Shown: positions 1-7,799, counted from the first letter of the stretch. The stretch is DNA of 64,000 nt from Bacteroides sp. (GCA_023663265.1 JAMPHV010000003.1:1-64000); one strand, 5' to 3'. The notes: generated by a model not told the origin, from the sequence alone. A program made the numbers and translations.

Positions 1-1
1 G

Positions 2-58
2 GCGGAGGTTTTGTATAACGGGAAGCTGTGTTGGTGCGATAGGCAGTGGATGAGCTGA
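2..58 (+). CDS. possible C-terminal tail of a gene entering from the left
   Basis: Frame 2 is open from the window edge for 18 codons and stops with TGA at 56-58; the visible tail reads AEVLYNGKLCWCDRQWMS. The other two forward frames also stop early, so the assignment is weak. No family can be recognised from so short a piece. It points towards the 3' end of a tRNA-Glu gene, a common integration site, so it could be the edge of an accessory element. Confidence 0.2.
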   Translation, partial: AEVLYNGKLCWCDRQWMS

Positions 59-166
59 TGATTTTTCTTAAAATTCGTGTTGCATTTTGTGTTGCATAAA
101 GTTTAAAAAATGTGTTTTTGGGGTTAAATTTTCATTTTTTAGATTGGATTTTCAAAATATGAGAAT

Positions 167-218
167 GTAAAAATTTCGCACTGTAAAAGCGTTTGCTGAT
201 ACAGTGCGGAATTTTTTT
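167..218 (-). terminator. terminator of the tRNA-Met/tRNA-Glu transcript
   Basis: A perfect 9-bp stem (177-185 with 200-208) around a 14-nt loop lies 21 bases past the tRNA-Glu 3' end. On the minus strand it is followed by an A/T-rich run containing five T residues. It fits a Rho-independent terminator of the tRNA operon. Confidence 0.75.
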
Positions 219-228
219 ATTTGATGAT

Positions 229-303
229 TGGTGACCCGTACGGGAATCGAACCCATGTTTCCGCCGTGAAAGGGCGGTGTCTTAACCGCTTGACCAACGG
301 GCC
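229..303 (-). tRNA. tRNA-Glu (anticodon TTC)
   Basis: The reverse complement begins GGCCCGTTGGTC and folds into a cloverleaf. The anticodon stem CCGCC/GGCGG encloses the loop with anticodon TTC, the T-arm contains GGTTCGATTCC, and CCA is encoded at the 3' end (229-231). Total length is 75 nt. It is the distal gene of a two-tRNA transcript; only four bases separate it from tRNA-Met. Confidence 0.95.
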
Positions 304-307
304 AATA

Positions 308-384
308 TGGTAGCGGCAATTGGACTTGAACCAACGACACCCTGGGTATGAACCAAGTGCTCTAGCCAGCTGAGCTATGCCGCC
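308..384 (-). tRNA. elongator tRNA-Met (anticodon CAT)
   Basis: The reverse complement begins GGCGGCATAGCTCAG, has anticodon CAT in the loop TTCATAC, a T-arm with GGTTCAAGTCC and an encoded CCA (308-310); length 77 nt. The base-paired first position of the acceptor stem and its overall likeness to clostridial elongator methionine tRNAs argue against an initiator. A CAT anticodon could also be tRNA-Ile2, which I think less likely. The TmcAL enzyme encoded at 19251-20414 belongs to a family that acetylates C34 of elongator tRNA-Met, so enzyme and substrate may both lie in this window. Confidence 0.92.
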
Positions 385-425
385 ACATATATCCTTGCGG
401 TCTTTACCGCTTCAAGGACTTAATT

Positions 426-454
426 ATTATATCACAAGCCCCTTTGTTTGTCAA
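426..454 (-). promoter_or_regulatory. promoter of the tRNA-Met/tRNA-Glu operon
   Basis: On the minus strand TTGACA (449-454) and TATAAT (426-431) are separated by exactly 17 bases, a full sigma-A consensus, about 42 bases upstream of tRNA-Met. Confidence 0.9.
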
Positions 455-508
455 CAGTTTTTAAAAAATTTTTTATTATTTTTACATAAAATCCCAATTC
501 CAACAAAT

Positions 509-541
509 TTCCGACCCTTGTCATAAAAACAAAGGTCGGAA
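509..541 (-). terminator. hairpin downstream of the broken gene at 546-1018
   Basis: The arms TTCCGACCCTTG and CAAAGGTCGGAA pair with one mismatch, four bases past the stop codon of the degraded gene. The U-run on the minus strand is weak (AAATTT), so termination is probable rather than certain. Confidence 0.5.
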
Positions 542-545
542 TATC

Positions 546-1018
546 TTACCATTCCGATGAATACATCACGAAATCCTCACTAAAAAACGTGTCGGGATAA
601 TTAAACTCGTTTCCTACGCTTATCATCCACGGCATACTTCTTACGGTATAAACGGCTTCTCCGGCTTCCGCCTTTTGCTTTGCCTGCTCGATCTCATCTT
701 CTGTCATTTCGTATGAGTATCTGTCTTTACCGTTTATTGTGTATACGTCAACACACGAAAATCGGTTATATCAAAATTCTGTCCGTCAGCTACAAACCAT
801 AGTCTGCCGTCTTTAACCTCTAAAGGGTATATAATATCATATGAGTCGCCTATGTCTGTTTAAAAAAATTTGCCGTATTCATTATATCCGAATGGCAGCT
901 TTATATGTTTTTCCACACGTTTTCTTATATCCTTAATATCGGCGCTGATATCTTTTTCGGGAACAAATTCGTCGTCTGCGTACTCGTTCATCAGATCGTA
1001 AATATTATATCTTCTCAT
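546..1018 (-). pseudogene. broken hypothetical gene downstream of the sigma factor remnant
   Basis: A good ribosome site (GGAAAGAAAGGTG) precedes ATG at 1016-1018 and a reading frame beginning MRRYNIYDLMNEYADDE. The frame meets an in-frame TAA at 860-862, continues in the same frame (TDIGDSYDIIYPLEVKDG), then needs a one-base shift near 752-758 to continue as CVDVYTINGKDRYSY and end at SSEW with TAA. One nonsense codon plus one frameshift make it a pseudogene; the intact protein would have been about 156 residues, soluble and acidic. I do not recognise the family. Position straight after an ECF-type sigma gene suggests a partner or regulator of that sigma factor, which is inference only. Confidence 0.7.
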
Positions 1019-1035
1019 AAAAACACCTTTCTTTC

Positions 1036-1455
1036 CTATAATGTGCCATCAGACCAATTTTTTTCCAAATATTCTCTTAAAAACTCTTTACTTTTGTAAA
1101 GCCACGTTTTTGCGGTAGACAGGTTGATATTTAACGCTTCAGCCGCCTGCTTTATCGTATCGCCGTAATAATAGTGCCTAATAAACAGCTCGCTTTGGAT
1201 TTTGTCGAGAGAGGTCAGAGCTTCCTTGATGAGCCGCCCTAACTCTCTGCCCTCTGCTTCCGCCTGCGGATTGCTTTCGTGTTCGTCTATGATAATCATA
1301 TCATCGTTCAATGACAAATCGTTCCGCGTTTTTCTTAACAATCCAAAGGCTTTATTGCGTGCGACTGCGGCTAAATAAGAGCTGAGCCTTGTGTCGGAAG
1401 ACAGTTTTTCTCTGTTTTCCCCAAGAGCAAAATAGTCAAATAGGTCGCTATCCAT
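1036..1455 (-). CDS. N-terminally truncated ECF sigma-70 factor
   Basis: The protein contains the end of sigma region 2 (RLSSYLAAVARNKAFGLLRK, where family members open and bind the -10) and a complete sigma region 4 helix-turn-helix (SLDKIQSELFIRHYYYGDTI through AEALNINLSTAKTWLYKSK). The start at MDSDLF gives 139 residues, while ECF factors are usually 160-190: the first helices of region 2, needed for core polymerase binding, are missing. Exactly there the sequence is occupied by the 3' end of the acetyltransferase gene (stop at 1484). The frame stays open further upstream, but only as a shadow of that gene. Probably a non-functional remnant created by a deletion or insertion; the neighbour at 546-1018 is also broken. 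Confidence 0.7.
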   Translation of the reverse strand: MDSDLFDYFALGENREKLSSDTRLSSYLAAVARNKAFGLLRKTRNDLSLNDDMIIIDEHESNPQAEAEGRELGRLIKEALTSLDKIQSELFIRHYYYGDTIKQAAEALNINLSTAKTWLYKSKEFLREYLEKNWSDGTL

Positions 1456-1483
1456 TGCAGATAACGACCTTACAAAATCAAAT

Positions 1484-1834
1484 TTATTGATTAGACAACT
1501 TGCATACCATAATAAATTCTTCCTCATTTTCGTCCACGATTTCAAAGCCAACGCTTCTATACATATTTACAGCGTAGTTAGCTTTTTGTACTGCTAAAGA
1601 AGTTTGATCATAACCTCTTTTCTTTAGTTCTTCGAGCATAGTTTTCATTAAGGCTGTACCAATACCTTGCCCTCTGTATTCTTTATTCAGTGATATTGCC
1701 AAGGACGGCGTTTCATCATCAATGTGACCATAGTCATCCATAATACGAACCCATACAGCGCCAATGATATTACCGTCCGCCTCTGCAACATAGCAAATAT
1801 CATCATCAAACTTACCAAAGTCAGATATATACAT
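1484..1834 (-). CDS. GNAT-family N-acetyltransferase, shortened N-terminus
   Basis: GNAT enzymes transfer an acetyl group from acetyl-CoA to an amine. The acetyl-CoA-binding motif A is clear (SLNKEYRGQGIGTALMKTML, with R/Q-x-x-G-x-G/A near residues 54-59) followed by motif B (NYAVNMYRSVGFEIVDEN). At 116 residues it is shorter than the usual 150, missing the first strand and helix, and it starts only 18 bases past the ABC permease stop with no strong ribosome site of its own. The frame upstream of ATG is open but has no better start. The substrate cannot be told. It may be a fragment left by the rearrangement that also truncated the sigma factor. Confidence 0.65.
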   Translation of the reverse strand: MYISDFGKFDDDICYVAEADGNIIGAVWVRIMDDYGHIDDETPSLAISLNKEYRGQGIGTALMKTMLEELKKRGYDQTSLAVQKANYAVNMYRSVGFEIVDENEEEFIMVCKLSNQ

Positions 1835-1851
1835 TTTAAAGATACAATTTG

Positions 1852-3006
1852 TTATTCTCCCTCCATAATTTCTTTAACCGAGCATTTTCTGATTTTGCTG
1901 CTGCAATATCTCATTACAAGCTCGTACAGAAAAAGGAATACCGAAAGGGAAGCGATGAAAGCAATAAAGTCGAAGCTGTAGTCGGGAACGCTTTCCATAT
2001 CCGCGAAAACTATCTCGACCATTATTTTAAGCAGTATATACTGATACAAGGTCCCCACGGCGAAGCCCATATACGCGATCGGTCTGTATCCGCCGAAAAT
2101 TGCGCTTTGACACTGTTTTACACTGTAGCCCTCCACTCTCATCATGGAAACGGTCTTTTTATTGCTGCTTACTACCGTTGAAACGCCTATAAAAAGCGTT
2201 GTGCAGGCTAAAACCAAGCCGATGAGCATTATCATTATACCCATCATTTCGCTGGACAGTTCATTCATACTGAAGGACATCTGCGTCATTGAGGAAAAGC
2301 AGAAGGAGGCAAAGGCTATGTAAAATATAAGCGTTTTCTTGGTTTTTAAAGTAGCCCTTTTTAACTCGTTCAGAAAAGGAAGATTTTTTTTCGATCTGTC
2401 CTTGGCGCTGTTGAATTTTTTGACCTTAATGTCGGGTATTTCCTTAAGCAGCGACATTACGGGTCTTTTTAATTTAATATAGGCAAAAAGCATCGCTGTC
2501 AGCGAAAAACCGATCGTGGGCAATATCACCAAAAAGAAAAAAAGGGAAAAATGAAAGCTTACTCCAAACTCGGGTAAAATTCCTTCCTCGTTCTGCTTAG
2601 CATAGAATTGCGGCATTAGTATGAACGAGAAAAAATATCCCAAGGCTGTGCCGATAAAAACGCTTACTCCGAATATCCAAAAGCTCGAAGCGGTCCTCGC
2701 GTTGGAATATCCCAGCGCCTTTAATATTCCCAGCTCCTTTGAGTGAGAATTTATATACTGCTTAATATAGAAAAACAGCATTACAACCGCGGTAAGAAGC
2801 AGACAGCCGCCGCTTAAGGCGGTTACTACGGTCGCCGTCATAGACAGCGCGTCGTAAAAAAATATCTGATATTCATTTGTCAGCTCACTTTCGATCGCTT
2901 TCATATCAATGCCGTAGTTGAAAAAAAGATTGCATACAAATACGGCGCAAAAGGAAATAATGGAAATACCCAGAAGCCTTGCGGAAATTTTTAACCCGAT
3001 TATCAT
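1852..3006 (-). CDS. FtsX/MacB-type ABC transporter permease
   Basis: This 384-residue membrane protein has an N-terminal anchor, an extracytoplasmic stretch, and a three-helix FtsX core around residues 60-180. It contains the typical segment SKELGILKALGYSNART that couples to the ATPase, followed by a second hydrophobic block (residues 225-370). It ends MEGE. It is the membrane partner of the ATPase encoded 53 bases upstream. Such pairs export peptides or lipids, or act as mechanotransmission modules sensing antimicrobials. The start is preceded by AGAAAGG. Expression probably follows the TetR regulator at the head of the operon. Confidence 0.85.
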   Translation of the reverse strand: MIIGLKISARLLGISIISFCAVFVCNLFFNYGIDMKAIESELTNEYQIFFYDALSMTATVVTALSGGCLLLTAVVMLFFYIKQYINSHSKELGILKALGYSNARTASSFWIFGVSVFIGTALGYFFSFILMPQFYAKQNEEGILPEFGVSFHFSLFFFLVILPTIGFSLTAMLFAYIKLKRPVMSLLKEIPDIKVKKFNSAKDRSKKNLPFLNELKRATLKTKKTLIFYIAFASFCFSSMTQMSFSMNELSSEMMGIMIMLIGLVLACTTLFIGVSTVVSSNKKTVSMMRVEGYSVKQCQSAIFGGYRPIAYMGFAVGTLYQYILLKIMVEIVFADMESVPDYSFDFIAFIASLSVFLFLYELVMRYCSSKIRKCSVKEIMEGE

Positions 3007-3059
3007 ATTTTACAGTTACCTTTCTCGGAAATGTTCATAGTGATGCAGCAAAGTGCACA

Positions 3060-3752
3060 TTACCATCCTATCTCATAAGCTCCTTTTTGAGCAGCGTTGC
3101 CGTTTACTTCGGTAATTGCTCCGCTGTTCATTTTTATTACCGTGTTTGCGGTTTCGGCAATATTTGAGTTGTGCGTTACCATAACGGCGGTAAAATGCTT
3201 CTCGGACTGCAATTTCAATATGTAGTCAAGCACCGAGCGCCCCGTTTTTTCGTCAAGAGCTCCCGTAGGCTCGTCCATAAAAAGCACCTTCGGATTTTTA
3301 GCCAAGGCGCGGGCGATAGATATCCTTTGCTGTTCGCCGCCGCTTAGCTCGGAGGGGTATTTGTGTTTCTTCTGCTCCAATCCGACCGCATCGATTATCT
3401 TGAAGTAATCGGTGTTGCCCGTCAGATCGGCGCCCATTTTAACGTTTTTTTCAGCCGTCATATTCGGAAGCAGATAGTATTGCTGAAAAATAAAGCCGAT
3501 GTTGTTTTTGCGGAAAACAGTCAGCTTTTCGTCGGAAAGGGCGGCTATGTCCTCGCCGTTATAGCAGACACTTCCTCCGTCGGGTCGTTCAAGACCGGAC
3601 ATAACATTAAGAAGGGTGGACTTACCCGAGCCTGAAGCGCCTAAGATTACGGCAAAATCCCCTTCCTTTATTTCCAGGGAAATTCCCTTAAGAACATTGA
3701 CCTTGCTTTCTCCCGTCCCGTAGGATTTGGTAATGTTTTCGATTTTTATCAT
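3060..3752 (-). CDS. ABC transporter ATP-binding protein (LolD/MacB type)
   Basis: A 230-residue ATPase with Walker A GASGSGKST at 38-46, Q-loop FIFQQYYLLP near 88, signature LSGGEQQR from 136, Walker B VLFMDE at 156-161 and the switch histidine in VMVTHN. The sequence is typical of the MacB/LolD subfamily that energises FtsX-type permeases, one of which follows directly. Its ATG overlaps the last bases of the TetR gene (ATGA arrangement), so translation of regulator and ATPase is probably coupled. The transported molecule is unknown. Confidence 0.93.
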   Translation of the reverse strand: MIKIENITKSYGTGESKVNVLKGISLEIKEGDFAVILGASGSGKSTLLNVMSGLERPDGGSVCYNGEDIAALSDEKLTVFRKNNIGFIFQQYYLLPNMTAEKNVKMGADLTGNTDYFKIIDAVGLEQKKHKYPSELSGGEQQRISIARALAKNPKVLFMDEPTGALDEKTGRSVLDYILKLQSEKHFTAVMVTHNSNIAETANTVIKMNSGAITEVNGNAAQKGAYEIGW

Positions 3753-4342
3753 TTGCGTTCTTCCTTTCCTGCATTGGTTTCGGATTTCTTTTTTATCAAA
3801 AGACTTACGAATACATCGGTCATCATTTCGCTGATCTCTTCGCTTTTAAACTCAAGAGTTTTGGTGGCGCAAAGGGAAGCGATGCCGTGAGTGTATACCC
3901 ATAAATGCCGATAGAGAGACAGGGCTGTTTCCCTGTCCAAGCCGTACTGGTTCGTTATCGACGACAAAATGTCGTCGTAATTGTCGTCAACGGCGGGAAT
4001 GGAATTTATGGTAAGATGATCGTCTCTTTCGGACATAAAAAGAATCTGAAAAAGCTTTGGGTGCTCAATTGCGAATTTTATATACTGCGTTCCAACGCCT
4101 TTAAAACGAATTTCTTCTCTTAAGCCTTCCTTTATATACTCGTTATAAAGAGCTCTTGCGGCAAGTATTACCTCGCGTATAAGATCGTCCATGCTGTGAA
4201 ATACCGTAAAGATCGGTCTTGCCGAGCTGTTGAGCTTTGCGCCGACGGCGCGGGCGGTAACGGAAGAGATACCCTCCTCGGAAGCTATTTTGAAGGCGGC
4301 TGCTACGATTTCCTCTTTTGTGAATTTTGATTTAGGAGGCAT
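3749..4342 (-). CDS. TetR-family transcriptional regulator of the ABC operon
   Basis: The N-terminal helix-turn-helix is typical (FTKEEIVAAAFKIASEEGISS, then TARAVGAKLNSS), followed by an effector domain. I chose the start MPPKSKF, because AAAGGAAAACATA precedes it; an upstream in-frame ATG (4381) lies inside the operator palindrome. Length is 197 residues. It is the first gene of regulator-ATPase-permease and is preceded by two matching palindromes, so it very likely represses its own operon. The ligand is unknown and may be a substrate of the transporter. Confidence 0.88.
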   Translation of the reverse strand: MPPKSKFTKEEIVAAAFKIASEEGISSVTARAVGAKLNSSARPIFTVFHSMDDLIREVILAARALYNEYIKEGLREEIRFKGVGTQYIKFAIEHPKLFQILFMSERDDHLTINSIPAVDDNYDDILSSITNQYGLDRETALSLYRHLWVYTHGIASLCATKTLEFKSEEISEMMTDVFVSLLIKKKSETNAGKEERK

Positions 4343-4362
4343 TATGTTTTCCTTTCTTTTAA

Positions 4363-4388
4363 AACGTACGTTGTAAAACATATGTTTT
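4363..4388. promoter_or_regulatory. double palindromic operator for the TetR repressor
   Basis: Two adjacent dyads, AACGTACGTT (4363-4372) and AAAACATATGTTTT (4375-4388), both fit AAAACRTAYGTTTT and lie just downstream of the promoter in the untranslated leader of the TetR gene. Their similarity and position make them the likely binding sites of that repressor. Confidence 0.7.
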
Positions 4389-4403
4389 AAATCAACAGTT
4401 TTA

Positions 4404-4431
4404 ATTATACATATTTTTTAAAAAATGTCAA
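4404..4431 (-). promoter_or_regulatory. promoter of the TetR-ABC operon
   Basis: TTGACA (4426-4431) and TATAAT (4404-4409) on the minus strand, spacer 16. The two operator dyads sit immediately downstream of the expected start point. Confidence 0.8.
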
Positions 4432-4651
4432 TAGGGAATTGTAATTTTTTAAAATTTTTTATAAATTACTGTAAAATATATATTATATGATCAAATCCCG
4501 ACTGTCATAAATTAGAAATCATATAAAAAATTTCCTTACATATTGATTTTATCGGGAGCAATAATATTACCACAAGGGCAAAAGTCCTTGTAAATACCAT
4601 TCGGAAATTAACAGTGATAATTTCATTTTTATTAAATGGAGGAATATCAAA

Positions 4652-4834
4652 ATGGCAAACAATAAAAGTAAAACCGCAGCTCTTGATTCTATCAAGATGC
4701 AGGCTGCAAACGAAGTAGGAGTACCTCTTAAGGATCACGGTTACAACGGCGACCTTACCGCTAAGCAGGTAGGCTCCGTAGGCGGACAGATGGTCAAGAA
4801 GATGATCGAATCCTACGAAAACGGCGCTAAGTAA
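4652..4834 (+). CDS. alpha/beta-type small acid-soluble spore protein
   Basis: A 60-residue protein with the SASP signature: SIKMQAANEVGVPL, then YNGDLTAKQVGSVGGQMVKKMIE. These proteins coat and protect DNA in the dormant spore and are degraded at germination by the protease GPR. In well-studied members GPR cuts at a Glu in the sequence KYEIA; here the aligned residues are KMQAA, with Gln replacing Glu. ATG follows a strong ribosome site (GGAGG). Single gene, flanked by a terminator. A forespore sigma-G promoter is expected, but I could not identify one with confidence in the 250 bases upstream. Confidence 0.95.
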   Translation: MANNKSKTAALDSIKMQAANEVGVPLKDHGYNGDLTAKQVGSVGGQMVKKMIESYENGAK

Positions 4835-4850
4835 CTTAAGTTTATAACAA

Positions 4851-4896
4851 AAACAACCCTTTAGTTAAGGCATTTGCTTTAAGTGAAGGGTTGTTT
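4851..4896. terminator. bidirectional terminator between the SASP and membrane protein genes
   Basis: An 11-bp stem (AAACAACCCTT with AAGGGTTGTTT) with T-rich runs on both outer sides, placed between two convergent genes (stops at 4834 and 4904). Confidence 0.85.
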
Positions 4897-4903
4897 GTTG
4901 TTT

Positions 4904-5932
4904 TCAGTCAACAATATTATCCGAAAAATTATTTTTTCTGTTAATAAAGAGAGACACGCTCATTCCCACTATTATCGCCAAATAAAAGGTCAAGAACCGC
5001 CATATGACAGTGGACAGGTGAACAAAGCCTCCGAAGATGTTTTTGAAAAAGAGAACGTAGCTTCCCTCCGCCGCGCCCAGCGCTCCGGGCAGAGGAACAA
5101 ATGCGGAGATCATCAGCACAAACGCCTGGCAGGAAATTACGGTAATAATATCCGTGCCGATCAAACCGAATGCTAAATAAATTACATAAGAAATGCCAAA
5201 ATAAACCAAAAGCTGGATCAGTGTAAAAAAACAAAGCTTTATTATCAGAAAGGGACGTTTTTTTATGAACTGAAAATTTTTGTAATACATTTCCATTTCA
5301 TCGTCGATAAATTTCAGCTTGGCATCAACGTCCTTTACTATATGCAGCTTTCCGAGAAGCCTTACGGTAAAATGAGCGATCTTTGCGGTGGGCTTTTTGA
5401 AAAACGCCAGCATTAAAAGTCCCGCTATGACCGCCGAGTTGACGATAAAGCCGATAATTATCAGCGGCATCATCATAGGGCTCGTATCCATCACATAGCC
5501 CAATCGAAAAAAAAGTATAACTATCGAAAAGACGGTGAGCACCGCCTGATACACTATAAATTTGCTTAAAAGCACGGTAAGGGCGGAGCCGAGCGGTACG
5601 CCGAATTTCACGAGGTAGTATGCCTGTATGGGCTGTCCCCCCGAGGAAAACGGGGTAATGCAGTTAAAATATTGACCTATAAGTGAAACGGAGACGCTGT
5701 TTTTAAATTTTTGCTGCGGGTGGACCTCCTTTGCAACTAAGTGAAGATTTACGGATTCAAGGAGCCAGTATATCACCATGCACCCCACGGCAAGAAGCAT
5801 AAAGACGGGATTCGCGCTGCAAACGGCATTCCATATATCGGCGGGATCGTCCACAAAGAACAGATATACTATCATAATAACGAACGCTATGCCGCATATT
5901 ATAAGATTAAGCTTTTTTGTCTTTTTATTCAT
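4904..5932 (-). CDS. MprF N-terminal-like flippase/synthase membrane protein
   Basis: A 342-residue polytopic membrane protein of the lysylphosphatidylglycerol synthase transmembrane family (UPF0104/YbhN type): about eight hydrophobic segments, the motif TPFSSGGQPIQAYYL near residues 93-107, and FVPLPGALGAAEG near 282-294. The acyl-transfer domain of full MprF is absent. Such stand-alone domains are thought to move or scramble lipids. It follows a glycosyltransferase by 22 bases in one transcript, so a role in glycolipid synthesis and transfer across the membrane is a reasonable inference. Confidence 0.85.
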   Translation of the reverse strand: MNKKTKKLNLIICGIAFVIMIVYLFFVDDPADIWNAVCSANPVFMLLAVGCMVIYWLLESVNLHLVAKEVHPQQKFKNSVSVSLIGQYFNCITPFSSGGQPIQAYYLVKFGVPLGSALTVLLSKFIVYQAVLTVFSIVILFFRLGYVMDTSPMMMPLIIIGFIVNSAVIAGLLMLAFFKKPTAKIAHFTVRLLGKLHIVKDVDAKLKFIDDEMEMYYKNFQFIKKRPFLIIKLCFFTLIQLLVYFGISYVIYLAFGLIGTDIITVISCQAFVLMISAFVPLPGALGAAEGSYVLFFKNIFGGFVHLSTVIWRFLTFYLAIIVGMSVSLFINRKNNFSDNIVD

Positions 5933-5954
5933 AATTTCCTTTGATTATTCTGTT

Positions 5955-6983
5955 TTATTTTTTTAGAACAGAGGTATAAAACTCGTCCCACATTTTTAAA
6001 ACGTTGCTTTTTTCGTAAAACTTATTTCCGCGTACAGCTCCCTCAACGCCGTCGGCGTAGTAAGCCTTGTCCGACCGAAGCCGCTCGAGCTCTTTAATAA
6101 AGCCGTTGACGTCCTTTTCAGAGCGGTAAAAGTCAAACAGTATGTTTTCGTATATCGGAAGCTCGCGCAGCAATATTGGAATATTTACGCACATAGCCTC
6201 CAGTACCGTCATAGGGAACAGCTCGTCGTAGGAGGGAAGGAACATCACATCCGCGGCGTTATATACCCTGTTCATATCCTCCCGCTCAACGATTCCCAAA
6301 AATTTTACATTCGGCGGCGGATTTTCGACCACTCTTGTCAGCTCCTTGTATCCGTCGGAAATTATTCCGAAGCTGAAGCCGCCCGCCCATACAAACTGAA
6401 CGTCGGGCATTTGCTCCGCGCATTTAAGGAAATCAAAGGCGCCCTTTCTGACTTGAAGCTGTCCTGCGCATAAAACCGTGAATTTATCCTCGGGCAGTCC
6501 GAAATCCGCTCTTGCTTTGGCTTTTTCCTCCTTTGACAACGGGTGAAACAGGTCGGCGTCCACAAAGTTTGGGATATAGGCGACTTTGCTTTCGGGTATT
6601 CCGTAATTTTTCAGAGCCTCAATGAAGTAGGGATTTACCACGACAAGATGCTCCATTATTTTATAAAATTTTATTATATACGCATAAAATATTTTTTTGG
6701 CGAGCTTGGGCAGTTTTATGCTTTTTTCCATAGTCTCGGGCAGAGTATGAACATAGCATACCGAAGTGCCTTTTCTGCATCTGAGACCCTTTAAAAGAAA
6801 ATATGTGGGATTAAAGGTATGATAATGGGTAATATCCGCCGCCATGTGCGCGTTTTCAAATATCTCGAATTTATCCGATAAGCCCTCTTTTACGAGCTTC
6901 ACCTGCTCCATATAAGCCGAGCCGACGCCCTGCCCCTTTACGCTGGTTGCCCGAGACATCATATTTATGGTTTTCTTTTCCAT
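5955..6983 (-). CDS. GT4-family glycosyltransferase, probably glycolipid synthesis
   Basis: A 342-residue GT-B fold enzyme. The N-terminus MMSRATSVKGQGVGSAYMEQ is typical of a Firmicute GT4 group; the donor-binding C-terminal half has GQLQVRKGAFDF and the E-x7-E element in YDELFPMTVLEAM. The start MEKKTINMMS is chosen because GGAGGGAGA directly precedes it and a consensus promoter occupies the upstream in-frame sequence. It is co-transcribed with the MprF-like membrane protein, which suggests that it glycosylates a membrane lipid such as diacylglycerol. Donor and acceptor cannot be read from sequence. Confidence 0.88.
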   Translation of the reverse strand: MEKKTINMMSRATSVKGQGVGSAYMEQVKLVKEGLSDKFEIFENAHMAADITHYHTFNPTYFLLKGLRCRKGTSVCYVHTLPETMEKSIKLPKLAKKIFYAYIIKFYKIMEHLVVVNPYFIEALKNYGIPESKVAYIPNFVDADLFHPLSKEEKAKARADFGLPEDKFTVLCAGQLQVRKGAFDFLKCAEQMPDVQFVWAGGFSFGIISDGYKELTRVVENPPPNVKFLGIVEREDMNRVYNAADVMFLPSYDELFPMTVLEAMCVNIPILLRELPIYENILFDFYRSEKDVNGFIKELERLRSDKAYYADGVEGAVRGNKFYEKSNVLKMWDEFYTSVLKK

Positions 6984-7013
6984 TCTCCCTCCGAAAGTGT
7001 TTCTATCAGTAAT

Positions 7014-7043
7014 ATTATACTTTATATAGGATAAGTTTGTCAA
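7014..7043 (-). promoter_or_regulatory. promoter of the glycosyltransferase operon
   Basis: TTGACA (7038-7043) and TATAAT (7014-7019), spacer 18, in the short gap after engB. This gives the glycosyltransferase and membrane protein their own promoter in addition to read-through from engB. Confidence 0.85.
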
Positions 7044-7052
7044 GTATAAGTA

Positions 7053-7640
7053 TTATTCCGTTTCTCCGATCTCCTCTATTATGCTTCTTATTTCTTCAAC
7101 TCCCTCTCCCGTTTCCGAGGAAAAGGGAATTACGGTTATTTGGTCCGCGCAGGGCAATTCCGTTTGAAGCGATTTCAACCGCGCTTCCCGCTGAGTTTTT
7201 TTGAGCTTATCCGCTTTGGTGAGCACTATAACAAACGGTATCTCGCTGTCTATGAGGAAATTTATCATGTGCAGATCGTCGGCGGTGGGCGGGTGACGAA
7301 AGTCAACCAACTGAAATACCAGCCCCAAATTTCTGTCCGCCTGCAAATATCCTTCGATAAGACCCGCCCAGCGCTGTTTTTCGGTTTTGGCAACCTTTGC
7401 GTAGCCGTAACCGGGCAGGTCCACAATGTGTATATTTTCCAAGCCGTAAAAATTTATCGTAACCGTTTTTCCCGGAGTGGCGCTGACCCTGGCAAGAGCC
7501 TTTCTGTTAAATATTTTATTGATCAACGACGATTTCCCCACGTTGGAGCGTCCCGAAAAAGCTATTTCAACTCTGTCCGACGGCGGTATTTGACCGAATT
7601 TTCCGTATGACGTCAAAAACTCCGCTTTGTTGTAGTTCAT
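7053..7640 (-). CDS. engB: ribosome biogenesis GTPase EngB/YsxC
   Basis: EngB is an essential TRAFAC-class GTPase acting in assembly of the large ribosomal subunit. All G motifs are present: G1 GRSNVGKSS (30-38), G2 threonine in SATPGKT, G3 DLPG (74-77), G4 TKAD (141-144), and the family hallmark PGYGYAKV. Start MNYNKAEF follows GAAAGGAAG; an upstream in-frame ATG overlaps that ribosome site and was rejected. Length 195, normal. Unlike many Firmicutes it is not next to lon or clpX. Confidence 0.96.
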   Translation of the reverse strand: MNYNKAEFLTSYGKFGQIPPSDRVEIAFSGRSNVGKSSLINKIFNRKALARVSATPGKTVTINFYGLENIHIVDLPGYGYAKVAKTEKQRWAGLIEGYLQADRNLGLVFQLVDFRHPPTADDLHMINFLIDSEIPFVIVLTKADKLKKTQREARLKSLQTELPCADQITVIPFSSETGEGVEEIRSIIEEIGETE

Positions 7641-7694
7641 TGGCGGCTTCCTTTCGTGATTCAATATTGTTTAATCCCTTATAATAATACTCGA

Positions 7695-7723
7695 ATTATA
7701 GCATAGCTGAACCGATATGTCAA
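7695..7723 (-). promoter_or_regulatory. engB promoter
   Basis: Perfect TTGACA (7718-7723), 17-base spacer, TATAAT (7695-7700) on the minus strand. Confidence 0.9.
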
Positions 7724-7770
7724 GATAAAGCGGGGTTTAAAAAATTTATAAATTTGTTACCGTTTTGTAA

Positions 7771-7799
7771 TTGACATTATCGTAAATAAAAGGTATACT
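7771..7799 (+). promoter_or_regulatory. nrdG promoter
   Basis: TTGACA (7771-7776), 17-base spacer, TATACT (7794-7799), 34 bases upstream of the nrdG start and divergent from the engB promoter. Confidence 0.88.

Noticed and set aside
1..228. end of a prophage or integrative element at tRNA-Glu
   Set aside because: Only 18 codons of a possible gene are seen and no second copy of the tRNA 3' end is present, so it cannot be supported from this window.
905..1099. 64-codon plus-strand open frame
   Set aside because: It is antisense to the broken gene and the sigma remnant and lacks coding character.
4390..4640. sigma-G promoter for the SASP gene
   Set aside because: Several CATA-like words occur but none has a matching -35 element at the right distance, so no claim is made.
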